Of a DNA stretch of 23,510 nucleotides, positions 6,967 through 15,177 are shown one piece after another. The notes under the pieces were generated by a model. It saw only the letters and a program-made list of their open reading frames with translations, did not search any database and had not been told where the DNA came from. Origin of the DNA: a virus; the IMG/VR virus record IMGVR_UViG_3300034190_000859, positions 1 through 23,510 of that record; one strand, written 5' to 3'. Position numbers and translations under genes: made by a program. Every line of letters begins with the position of its first letter. Position 1 is the first letter of the stretch.

Positions 6967-7406
6967 CAGGAAATAACTTCAGTAAACTCTCCATTGACAG
7001 TAAATGTAATCGGAACAACGCTTAGCTCGCCAGTTGAAACTGAAACCGTTGCCGAGGTGATGAAAGCGTTGAACTTGATGTCGTCAGTGCTGCCAGTCCC
7101 GACGTTAAGCTCAAGTGTCACTTCTTCATTGTTTGTTCCAGCATCGATTGAGCCAATTTTCATTATTTTGCCCAAAAGAGCCGTGAATTGCGTGTAACTA
7201 TTTGGCTCGGTCCCTTCAAGCCTGTAATACATCAAAGTTGCGCTGCCGGTTGCGCCTTTCACGCCTGGCGTGAATGTATTTGACGTGCTTTCAATGGTGT
7301 TAGTGCTTAACAGCTCAACCGTCGTCTCAATCGACCAGTCACGGATCTTCGCTACTGGCTTGGAATTGAAAACCAAGGATCCAGTCCGCCCAGTGTAAAA
7401 AGCCAT
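6966..7406 (-). CDS. Tail-tube-like protein B, 146 aa
   Basis: Start at ATG 7406-7404, 27 bases after the tail hub stop; no clear ribosome binding site. The sequence opens MAFYTGRTGSLVFNSK, has DWSIETTVELLST near residue 23, GATGSATLMYY near 50-60, and ends ITSATVSVSTGELSVVPITFTVNG. Each block lines up with the 149-aa protein at 15722..16171 (SWSLSIEKDSLDA, GGSGTIEVFYE, ITGAEFSATVGELQVVTLTF). The size and all-beta pattern fit the tail tube fold. A normal siphovirus needs one major tube protein, and that is more likely the copy before the tape measure gene. This copy lies after the tail hub, so it may form a minor ring at the tip or fibre base. Confidence 0.78.
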   Translation of the reverse strand: MAFYTGRTGSLVFNSKPVAKIRDWSIETTVELLSTNTIESTSNTFTPGVKGATGSATLMYYRLEGTEPNSYTQFTALLGKIMKIGSIDAGTNNEEVTLELNVGTGSTDDIKFNAFITSATVSVSTGELSVVPITFTVNGEFTEVIS

Positions 7407-7433
7407 TGATCGCGTCGGGACATTGCGTTTAGC

Positions 7434-10400
7434 TTAGCTCACATCAAATTTAGAGGCACGGAAGTCCGCCACCTTAGCCCGCAAGCTATCGTCATTTGGA
7501 ATGTTTTCGATGACGGGATACTCAATAGCCTTGATCGCAACCTCCCCTTCTTCGTCGATTTCAATCTCCATCACACGATAAACACGTTTTTTTGGCTTCT
7601 CTTGGCCCATTACGAACATTTGGCCAGTATTGCCAGACAGACCTGAAGCGGTCCTAACGCCTGTTGCTCCATCAACAGACACAGAAGCCGACTTAGCGCT
7701 GACATTGCCAGTGGCGTTGTCATACAAGAGGAAGCTGTAAGTCCCAGCACTAAGGGAGTCCAGCAAAGGCGCGTTCAAGACGCCGCCATCTAAAACAATC
7801 CCAGAAGAGTACTTATCCCAATGGCGCAGACCAATATCGACATAGATAAAATCGCCAGGCTCAATCAATGCCTCTGAAGGGAACGTCTTAAACTCAATGC
7901 CTTGGCGGATGTGGCGTCGCTGATTGCAAAGCAGCTTTCCAAAAGCGATTGCCTGCTCTCTTTGCGTGACAAACTGACTAGCGTCAAAAGTCTCGCGAAC
8001 CGCCGGAACATTGTCTTTGATGACATTTTTGCGGCAAACTTGAACGCTTTTTTTCGAGCTAAAAACGTCGGACGCTTCATATTGCCTGTAAATTATTGAG
8101 ACAATAAGCTCCTCTGTCGCGGCCCCGTAATTCAAAAACTCTTCTTTATATGACCCTTCCAAAATGTTGCCTGCGGTAAAAAGCGCGGACACATTAAAAG
8201 CAATGGGCAGTCCATTCGATTCAGCAGCTTGCCCTGATGAATTAACCGGAACGGCTGGGACAAGAGTATCTTTGCCGTTTTTGCGAGCAAGCTCCAGCAA
8301 GCTAAATGCTGCCGCTTCTGCCCAGAACTCACGCCAAGAGCTTAAGTCCGCAATGACACCGTCCATATATAACCGGAACGCAGGATTGCCTGCAGCTTCC
8401 CTTGGGAAATTATTTTCTTTGCAAAAACGCTTCGCAAGCTTTAAGCCCTGGTCGTCGATGCTTGTCACATCAAGATAATGCCCGACTCCATTGGTCTTAT
8501 CTAGAACTGTATCAATGAAGATGTCGGGGGCGTAACTGCTTGACTTCGTAGGAGCATCGCTTGGATTTTCTACTGTTCGACAAAGCTTTCCTTTTGTGAC
8601 AAGCGCCGAAATGCTGCGCAAATCTTGAACGCCTCTCCCAGAAAAAAGGCCCAATGCCATCATGGTCATATTTTGATATTTCTTATCCATCCCGCTGTCT
8701 AGCTGCTGTTCAGTGACAGCAGTTAAAGCCACCTCTGGGCCAGACTCGGAGCTGAACTGAATTTGAGTATCTGAGTTAACAGAAAACATGTCCCATTCAT
8801 TTGTGTAAATAGGACCGCGCTCTGTTTCGTCTGGATAGTAACCCCTTAATTTGTCAAAATCGACTCTGCGTCCATGCCAAGATACGACAATCTTTCCGCC
8901 GTCGATCTCAAGGGTGCGCAATTGTTCCGTGTTTTCAATGTACGCAAATTTCGTAAACGGACGTGCACGATATTCAGCGCTTATGTCGTAAACCGGCTCA
9001 AACGTAAACTGCCATTTTTTCGCCGCTTGACTGTAAAACGTCAACTGACTATAAAAGTCAGCATTGCTTCCGCGCCTTAGAGCAAACACATAGCTGACAA
9101 GATTTGATGCCGTTTTGCTCCCGACCTCTTGGTAATACATGCGGAAAAAAACCATCCGGCTCTTGATGCCATTATCGGAAAGGTTGTATTCTTTAACCTT
9201 CCTCTCTCCATACTTCTTTTGGCGACCTGATATTCTGCGAAACAATCGCGATTTAAAGGAAAACTTGACTGCATTACACGCGCTCAACGTGTCGTAAGAT
9301 GCGATTTCTGCTTTGACTAAGCATTTCGCAAAGAAGGTGTTATCAAAAGACTGCGCGTATTCATCCCAGTCGGATAAAATGTCATTTATGTTATCCAAGG
9401 CTTGTTCTTTGTCTCTGATGACAGCCTTCATTGCTTGGCGAACAGCTTTCACTCCCACAGGGTCATCAACAAACTCGCCCGAAGGCAAGGCGTCCTGAAC
9501 GGCTTCAGTGTAATCAATGTCTCTATCAATAATTTTGGCGGCAAGATCATGCATGACCTCAAGATTTCTTTTGACGCGATTGTCAATTCTTGCTTGTCGC
9601 GTCGTCTCTCTGTCTCCAAGCCTCTTCAACTTGTCGTCGTATTCGCCGAGGAAGATAAACGTGTCAGCGTTTAACACGTTTCTCTTTGCGGCAGCATCTT
9701 GAAGAGCGCTGGATTTTAGCGTCGTGTTGCTCTTTTCAAGATTCGACCGATTCTCTTCGTTGGTTGAATAACTTGACTTGGTACTGGCTAATTTATCCCT
9801 TAAATCTTTTAGCTTTTCATCATTGGGGAAGACATCATAGTCGTCGCCGTTTGGGTTAAAATTAAGGCCGTTAAAATTAAAATAGTTAAAAACGCCGTTA
9901 CGGTCGATATAAAGGAAAGTGAAGAAAAGAATTTGGCCAGGCTTCATTGTTCCAAGGCTGGTGGGGCCGTCGACAATGTCTTTGCCATACCCCACAAAGT
10001 TAACTTTTGCTCCGCGATTGACAAAGGCAACTAGGTCTTCTTTGCTGACGCCGAAAGTTGCTTGTTTTTCTAAAATCTTTGCGTCAGGGTCGGCTCCATA
10101 ATAAATTCGGTTGCTTCTATCGCGTTGGATAAAAGCATTGTCGGCTTTTACGACCGTAAAATCCAAGCCATCATAAACACCTTCGTAAATAGCGTCCTTC
10201 AAGGCCCTTAAGGCTTTTCTTTGCTGACGCAATGCTCTGCGTATTGACCTCACCTTGATCACTGGTTTGTCATCGTTAAACTCATCTTTCAGAGTCTCCG
10301 TATAGGCAATCGAGCCAGCCTTAGAGAATTTATAACTGTCGTCTCCTACGACATAGGAAACTGTCTCGATTTCTTCGTTTTCAAGTTCAATCTCTGCGTT

Positions 10401-11885
10401 AAAGGTTTGCTCCCATTCAACAGTCTGCTGCCCTTTAAACGCAAGGCTCACAACTGGCGCGCTATCGTTTTTGATCACAATCGGATCTTTTCTAACACCA
10501 AAGGCCGCCGTACCAGTGCCAGTGCCCGGCCCCGTTGCAGTGAAAAATGTATCTACCTTGTTTTCGAGTGCTCCGATCAAGGTAAAGTCAGTTTGACTAT
10601 TTTTTTGCCCAAGACTAGCAATTCGATAAGTAACGTTCGCCTTGAGTTTAGTCGCAGTCAGCGTTTCACCTTCCTCTTTGTGCGGGTCAGACAGGATCGC
10701 TTGAGCTTGTTCAAACTGCTGCCGCAGCTCTCTATTTTCAGTTCTTGGCTCTTTCCGTCCATAATCAGTTGAAGGCGTTCGGCCGCTTTTGATGCATTTA
10801 AAATCAGCTGTTACGACGCCTTGATCAATACTTGTCGCGTTAGAAAGCGTAATCAGCTTGAACTTCGCCGTTCCAAGCATATAAGTTGCGCCAAAATCTA
10901 ACGTTTCAAGCATTTGACGCCGCATGTCTTCACCGGCTTTTTGTGGCTGCTTATCTCCGCCGCCCTCTCCAGCCTTTTCAAAAAACAGCTGAATTTTATC
11001 GTTTTCTTGGAAATTGCCTTGATTCGATGTCCATTTTCTATTGTCGAACTTTTCAGAAGGCATCTCGATCGAAATATTTGATTCCTCTCGCTTACCTTCA
11101 GTGTCTCGCGAGCGGACTTCGACGTTAATTGGAATAACATCAAAAACGCCTAAACTTGTTGCCGTTGAAGGCGTGTAAGCTTGGCTGAAACCCTTTTCCC
11201 TGCCATTATTAAACGCAACCAAGCAGGCTGGACGTGTTTCAGTGCTAGGCTTTAAGCGGGCGGGAAAAAACTCTTTGGATCCAAAGCCAGAAATCAACTC
11301 GCTGAATTTAGGGACACCCTCTGCGCCAGCGCTTTTACCAAAAATAAATACACTTTGGCTGCTCAGATCAGACATGCTGGTCTGACCAAAAGCAGTTCTT
11401 GTATAGTCAATTTCTTGAATTTGAGATGCGCCTAAAACAAGCAGCAGTTGCATGAACTGCGTTGATCCAAAATTTTCAATTGCAGACCATACCAATGAAC
11501 CAGAGACCCTGACATCTGCGTAAGGGTTTTGATTGGTGTAAACCAAATTGACTGGGTCGCCGTAACTTGCCAACTCTTGAGTGCTATTAAAGCCAAAAGT
11601 TGGCGCAAAGCGCTGCTCTCTGCTGCGACGTTGATCCTTGGGGGCGCTAGGGATATTTGGCTTGGGAGCAAGCAATGCCGCTCCAACCGAAAAAATTGCC
11701 CCAACAACAGTCAGAACAATTCCAACCGTGAAAGGATCGATGCCAGTGTTCCTAACGTCTAAGATCGTACCAGCCTTGTTATCCGCATACTCCTGTTGAA
11801 TCGCAACAAATTGCAAATACTCATCCTTGGTAATATCCAAGGCGTCGATCAGCTGGTGCTCATACGGAAGTAACTTGCGATCCAT
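7434..11885 (-). CDS. Tail tip / central hub protein, gpJ-like, 1483 aa
   Basis: The start is set at ATG 11885-11883, which overlaps the previous TGA as TGATG; a TTG one codon upstream is not needed. Residues 50-73 are a hydrophobic segment followed by LLAPKP, a common feature of gpJ-like hubs. Residues about 85-260 form the N-terminal hub region (TFGFNSTQELASYGDPVNLVY). Residues 409-462 hold a module shared with the S74 fibre. Residues about 680-850 are a charged helical, probably coiled-coil stretch. Residues about 1095-1240 resemble the conserved central gpJ region (APDIFIDTVLDK..., NPAFRLYMDGVIADLSSW). The protein would close the tail tube and contact the host. The order tape measure, M, L, K, J supports the call. 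Sequence divergence from lambda gpJ is high. Confidence 0.85.
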   Translation of the reverse strand: MDRKLLPYEHQLIDALDITKDEYLQFVAIQQEYADNKAGTILDVRNTGIDPFTVGIVLTVVGAIFSVGAALLAPKPNIPSAPKDQRRSREQRFAPTFGFNSTQELASYGDPVNLVYTNQNPYADVRVSGSLVWSAIENFGSTQFMQLLLVLGASQIQEIDYTRTAFGQTSMSDLSSQSVFIFGKSAGAEGVPKFSELISGFGSKEFFPARLKPSTETRPACLVAFNNGREKGFSQAYTPSTATSLGVFDVIPINVEVRSRDTEGKREESNISIEMPSEKFDNRKWTSNQGNFQENDKIQLFFEKAGEGGGDKQPQKAGEDMRRQMLETLDFGATYMLGTAKFKLITLSNATSIDQGVVTADFKCIKSGRTPSTDYGRKEPRTENRELRQQFEQAQAILSDPHKEEGETLTATKLKANVTYRIASLGQKNSQTDFTLIGALENKVDTFFTATGPGTGTGTAAFGVRKDPIVIKNDSAPVVSLAFKGQQTVEWEQTFNAEIELENEEIETVSYVVGDDSYKFSKAGSIAYTETLKDEFNDDKPVIKVRSIRRALRQQRKALRALKDAIYEGVYDGLDFTVVKADNAFIQRDRSNRIYYGADPDAKILEKQATFGVSKEDLVAFVNRGAKVNFVGYGKDIVDGPTSLGTMKPGQILFFTFLYIDRNGVFNYFNFNGLNFNPNGDDYDVFPNDEKLKDLRDKLASTKSSYSTNEENRSNLEKSNTTLKSSALQDAAAKRNVLNADTFIFLGEYDDKLKRLGDRETTRQARIDNRVKRNLEVMHDLAAKIIDRDIDYTEAVQDALPSGEFVDDPVGVKAVRQAMKAVIRDKEQALDNINDILSDWDEYAQSFDNTFFAKCLVKAEIASYDTLSACNAVKFSFKSRLFRRISGRQKKYGERKVKEYNLSDNGIKSRMVFFRMYYQEVGSKTASNLVSYVFALRRGSNADFYSQLTFYSQAAKKWQFTFEPVYDISAEYRARPFTKFAYIENTEQLRTLEIDGGKIVVSWHGRRVDFDKLRGYYPDETERGPIYTNEWDMFSVNSDTQIQFSSESGPEVALTAVTEQQLDSGMDKKYQNMTMMALGLFSGRGVQDLRSISALVTKGKLCRTVENPSDAPTKSSSYAPDIFIDTVLDKTNGVGHYLDVTSIDDQGLKLAKRFCKENNFPREAAGNPAFRLYMDGVIADLSSWREFWAEAAAFSLLELARKNGKDTLVPAVPVNSSGQAAESNGLPIAFNVSALFTAGNILEGSYKEEFLNYGAATEELIVSIIYRQYEASDVFSSKKSVQVCRKNVIKDNVPAVRETFDASQFVTQREQAIAFGKLLCNQRRHIRQGIEFKTFPSEALIEPGDFIYVDIGLRHWDKYSSGIVLDGGVLNAPLLDSLSAGTYSFLLYDNATGNVSAKSASVSVDGATGVRTASGLSGNTGQMFVMGQEKPKKRVYRVMEIEIDEEGEVAIKAIEYPVIENIPNDDSLRAKVADFRASKFDVS

Positions 11886-12259
11886 CAATCAACCCAGAAA
11901 TAGTGAGCCAATACACGGTTAACAGGCAATGAGATCACCCGCCCGCCAGGGGAGATGCAAACCAAACGTTGGTTTACAACCGTGCCAAGCGCTGGATTGT
12001 TCGTCTTGGAAATCAAGGCGACAGCACCATGTTTTGGCATTGTAAGTCGTTTCCCAACCTCAAGTAACCACCTTGCAATGCGAAAGCTTTTCAACGTGTC
12101 CGCCGTGTAGGTGTCATAAGCCCACTGAAAAGCTCCCTCGTATGGCCTCAGCCCCAAGCGCGTCCTAATTTCGCAGACCAATTGAAAGCAATCTGTCTTA
12201 CCGCTGCCATCGCTGGGTTTTGCGCCCCATTCATACTCAAGACCGATCAGGTCATTCAT
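11885..12259 (-). CDS. Tail assembly protein with NlpC/P60-like domain (gpK-like), possibly inactive
   Basis: This 124-aa protein starts at ATG 12259-12257, overlapping the previous TGA as ATGA. MNDLIGLEYEWGAKPSDGSGKTDCFQLV resembles the start of phage NlpC/P60 peptidases, with C24 at the nucleophile position. HGAVALIS (77-84) and ISPGGRVISLP (102-112) fit the following strands. The usual H-V-G motif before the fourth strand reads A90-L-G here, and the usual later histidine is C101, so the Cys-His-His set appears to have lost both histidines. Members of this family cut peptidoglycan or help tail tip assembly. The place between gpL-like and gpJ-like genes matches lambda gpK. The protein may be purely structural; a structure-based alignment is needed to settle the histidine. 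Confidence 0.72.
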   Translation of the reverse strand: MNDLIGLEYEWGAKPSDGSGKTDCFQLVCEIRTRLGLRPYEGAFQWAYDTYTADTLKSFRIARWLLEVGKRLTMPKHGAVALISKTNNPALGTVVNQRLVCISPGGRVISLPVNRVLAHYFWVD

Positions 12260-12726
12260 CGCAAGGACAAGACAGAATCAAGCGGCAGAATCCCAACGTT
12301 TTCTTCGTTCAATCGATTTGCCGGAAAATTGGACGCGACAGCGTCTGCCGCCGTATTGAAACGCAGCTCCACGGTCTCAGCGCTGAAGCTTGCCCCAAGG
12401 CCAACGTAACGCTCTGACGGGCCGTTGTTAGAAACGTTGCCACCTTCGTAGACAAAACGAGTGTTCAGTTCAAGAATGCTCTTCCGGTTGCCATTGCCTT
12501 GCTCTACAAGCCTAATGGCATATTCCGTACAAGGAAAAAGCACTTGAATTTGCGAGTTATCACCATTCAAACTTGAGACGCTTCCACTCACTTGAAATGG
12601 CGCAAAGCTGTATGACTCGGAAGCAAAAGTGCTTGTCGTATTGATGAAATAATTTTGATACCGATGAACAGTGCCGCTGTCGTCGGTGATCTTAAGATAT
12701 TGAACCATTCTGATCTGTGTGCTCAT
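12256..12726 (-). CDS. Minor tail protein, gpL-like, 156 aa
   Basis: The ATG at 12726-12724 overlaps the TGA of the gene before it as ATGA, and its own TGA overlaps the next start in the same way. The product has a beta-rich first half (IRMVQYLKITDDSGTVHRY, then ASESYSFAPFQVSGSVSS) and a middle with FPCTEYAIRLVEQGNGNRKSIL. Two cysteine pairs of the kind that bind an iron-sulfur cluster in lambda gpL are not visible; I see only one cysteine near residue 66. The assignment rests mainly on the gene order tape measure, gpM-like, this gene, NlpC/P60-like, gpJ-like, and on size. It probably builds the tail tip around the hub. No enzymatic motif is seen. Confidence 0.6.
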   Translation of the reverse strand: MSTQIRMVQYLKITDDSGTVHRYQNYFINTTSTFASESYSFAPFQVSGSVSSLNGDNSQIQVLFPCTEYAIRLVEQGNGNRKSILELNTRFVYEGGNVSNNGPSERYVGLGASFSAETVELRFNTAADAVASNFPANRLNEENVGILPLDSVLSLR

Positions 12727-13118
12727 GATGCTTCAAGCTCTCCAGACAGTTTGATGGCAACAGTGCTGATATTGTTAATGACTTGGGAAACCTCGGGGGG
12801 AGAAGCATATCGCCACTTAATGTTGGCATTGGGAGATTGAATCTTGCCCTTAAGGCCACTCGCCATCGCAGCAAACACCTCGTTTGGCAATGTAAAAGAA
12901 CTAAATGTCCCTTCAACGTTGATGTAGTGCTGCATGATCAAGTTAGCATTTGCATCTGAAATGTTCCTAAACTGCAAATCAAGCGAATATCCGGTCTGAA
13001 CATTGCCGAACGCTCTTCTGAACACAACGCCCGATAACGACGTGTAAGTCTTGCTCGGATAATCGCCCATCGAAAAGCTTCGCTGGGAAGGCTTGATCTT
13101 GGGGAATTGTTCAGACAT
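12723..13118 (-). CDS. Minor tail protein, gpM/distal-tail-like, 131 aa
   Basis: Start at ATG 13118-13116, overlapping the tape measure TGA as ATGA. Visible pieces are FPKIKPSQRSFSMGDYPSKTY near the N-terminus, a GYSLDLQFRNISDANANLI block (about 42-61), HYINVEGTFSSFTLP (64-78), and a WRYASPPEV...VAIKLSGELEAS end. The pattern of a short proline-rich start, an aromatic GY.L.L.F strand, a helix with residues like DANAN, and a G-F-SF-LP loop fits the minor tail proteins that follow the tape measure in lambda-like tails and in cyanobacterial prophages. It probably forms the ring that joins tube and tip. Being directly after the tape measure gene supports this; the exact family is uncertain. Confidence 0.68.
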   Translation of the reverse strand: MSEQFPKIKPSQRSFSMGDYPSKTYTSLSGVVFRRAFGNVQTGYSLDLQFRNISDANANLIMQHYINVEGTFSSFTLPNEVFAAMASGLKGKIQSPNANIKWRYASPPEVSQVINNISTVAIKLSGELEAS

Positions 13119-15154
13119 CAGGCGATACCAACTCGGGCGCGTGTTCGTGGGCTATTTTGCATCCTATCCAGAGTCATGTTCATGCCCCTGGTTGCGCCAT
13201 CATTAGCAGCTTGGCGCCTGGTTGTTGCCATCGCAAGCTCCAACTGCTCGCGGCTAACGTACTCAGTTCCGCCAATGTTAGTCGTCTCAAAAGTAAAGTT
13301 CATTGAGCTTGCGGCCCCAGCAGGGGAACGCCCCATCAGTCGGCGCATGTCTTCGTTAGAGCTAACCTGACCCGATTGTGACGGCATAAACAATTCTGGC
13401 CCACGCTCGCCAACTAAATAAGGGCGTCCGCCTTCCACAGGGCCACCGTTGGCTCGTCCAAAAATTGAACCCAACCCTGGAATGCTGCCCAGCAAACTGT
13501 TGACGCCAAATTGCAACAGAATCCTGCCGACATTACGCAAGACATCTGAAGCAATCTCAGACAGTTTTTTCGTGCCCTCAACAGCAGACGACAAGGCATC
13601 GACAATTCCCGTGGAGATTGTGTCACCAATGGATTTATATAGCTCTTTCATCTTGGCCGCCTCTTCTTCCATTGTATTCTGGAAAAACGCCTTAAATTCG
13701 CTCTGCGCTTTTTGCCTTTCCTCGACAAGCTTTATTGTTTCTCCAATAGAGTCAGCAGTTCTTTCAAAGACGTAATCCATAATCGCAGCTTGCTCTCGAT
13801 TTGATGCGATCAATGAATTATTGGCCAACAACTCTTCTTGTTGACCAGCTGCGGTTGTTGTCTTGATTCTGGCGGCAGCATCTTGCTTGTCATATTGAAT
13901 TTGCAACAGCTCGCGTTGCAAATCAGTTTCTTGCCTAGTCAGCTCCAAAGTGCGTTCTTGTTCTTGCAAAAGAACAGCACCAGCTTTCATTTGATCAGCG
14001 AGGATGTCCGCAGCGCTTTTGCCTCGGCCTCCGCCACCAGCAGTGCCGCCCAATAACTTAGGCACACTTAAATCAGGAGTCTTAGGCGCATCAGCAGCAG
14101 ATAAGCCAAAACCTGATTCAAACAATCTTGCTCTTTCGTTTCTCAAAGCCGCTCGTTGTTGCCCTGTCGGACGACCACCTTCTTTAATCCCAAGATTTAT
14201 ACGAGCCTGCTTATTGATAGCGGCTGCTCTCTCCATTCGCCGAAAAAGATTGTTAATTTGATTTGTAATTGTTGTCAAGAAATCGATGATTCCTTTGAAA
14301 ACAGGAGAAAGGAACTTGCCTATGTTTTGACCAAAGCGCTGTAAAGCGTCTTGCAATGTGGACAACTTGCCGAATAATGTGTCCGATTGAGCGATTGCGC
14401 CGTTTGCATATTTGCCGCCTTTTTCGGTCAACCTAATCAAAGCCACCTCTGCAGCCTTTGCGCTTATTTGGCCTTTTCGCAGAGCCGCGCTAAATTCTTC
14501 ACCTGTCATCCCGTACATCTTTCGCAGCTCATCTTGCAAAGCGACGCCACGTGCTTGCAGCTGCAACAGTTCTTCGCCTTGCAAGCGACCCTTGGCTTGA
14601 ATTTGACCAAACGCTGTAGCGATTCCGCCAAGATCAGCGCCCGTTGCGCCTGCAATATCAGCAAGACGCTTGGTTATCCCTACGACTTTGTCAGTTTCAA
14701 ATCCAAACGCCTTCATGCGTTTGGCCGTTTTAATCAGCTCTTGACTTGTAAAAGGCGTAACAGCGCCAAATGCTTGCAAGTCAGAAATTATTTCCTTCGC
14801 CGTCTTGAGCGATCCAGTCAAAACCTGCAGGCTTTTAGTTTGCCGCTCAAGCTCGCCAGCTTGCATAAACGCAAACCTCAAGCCAGCAATCGCCGAAGCC
14901 GCTACCGCTGCAATCGCTGCCGCTTTGCCAAATCCTTTAAAACTGGCCGTCGCTTTTCTTGCGCGATCTTGAATTTTTTTTAAAGCACTAACAGCTTTAT
15001 TCTTAGCGCGCTCAAAGGCTGGCCCAATTTTTTTGACCGAGCTTTTCAGTCGCTCGACCGCACGTTCTACTTTCTTGGTTGTTTGCTGTACTTTTCGCAG
15101 CGGGTTGACAGCCTTGGCGGCATCGACAATCAGTTGTACTGAAGCTTGTGCCAT
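13118..15154 (-). CDS. Tape measure protein, 678 aa
   Basis: Starts at ATG 15154-15152, 23 bases after the end of the chaperone extension. Residues 1-75 are basic and helical (KVQQTTKKVERAVERLKSSV). A hydrophobic stretch lies at about 78-97. Residues about 100-275 look like the tape measure N-terminal domain, with LTGSLKTAKEIISDLQAF, VTPFTSQELI and GRLQGEELLQLQARG. Residues about 375-530 are Gln/Glu/Arg-rich helices. A second hydrophobic region at about 540-565 is followed by the widespread C-terminal motif ANGGPVEGGRPYLVGERGPELF. It sets tail length and is ejected with the DNA. By the general rule of about 0.15 nm per residue the tail would be near 100 nm. The preceding chaperone gene and the following minor tail genes agree. 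Confidence 0.93.
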   Translation of the reverse strand: MAQASVQLIVDAAKAVNPLRKVQQTTKKVERAVERLKSSVKKIGPAFERAKNKAVSALKKIQDRARKATASFKGFGKAAAIAAVAASAIAGLRFAFMQAGELERQTKSLQVLTGSLKTAKEIISDLQAFGAVTPFTSQELIKTAKRMKAFGFETDKVVGITKRLADIAGATGADLGGIATAFGQIQAKGRLQGEELLQLQARGVALQDELRKMYGMTGEEFSAALRKGQISAKAAEVALIRLTEKGGKYANGAIAQSDTLFGKLSTLQDALQRFGQNIGKFLSPVFKGIIDFLTTITNQINNLFRRMERAAAINKQARINLGIKEGGRPTGQQRAALRNERARLFESGFGLSAADAPKTPDLSVPKLLGGTAGGGGRGKSAADILADQMKAGAVLLQEQERTLELTRQETDLQRELLQIQYDKQDAAARIKTTTAAGQQEELLANNSLIASNREQAAIMDYVFERTADSIGETIKLVEERQKAQSEFKAFFQNTMEEEAAKMKELYKSIGDTISTGIVDALSSAVEGTKKLSEIASDVLRNVGRILLQFGVNSLLGSIPGLGSIFGRANGGPVEGGRPYLVGERGPELFMPSQSGQVSSNEDMRRLMGRSPAGAASSMNFTFETTNIGGTEYVSREQLELAMATTRRQAANDGATRGMNMTLDRMQNSPRTRARVGIA

Positions 15155-15177
15155 ACCCGCTCAGCGATTCTTCCATG

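Noticed and set aside
14387-14983. Plus-strand open frame of 198 codons opposite the tape measure gene
   Set aside because: It is a reverse-strand shadow of a well-supported gene, rich in Cys, Arg and Ser from antisense reading, with no family-like motif and no neighbours on its strand.
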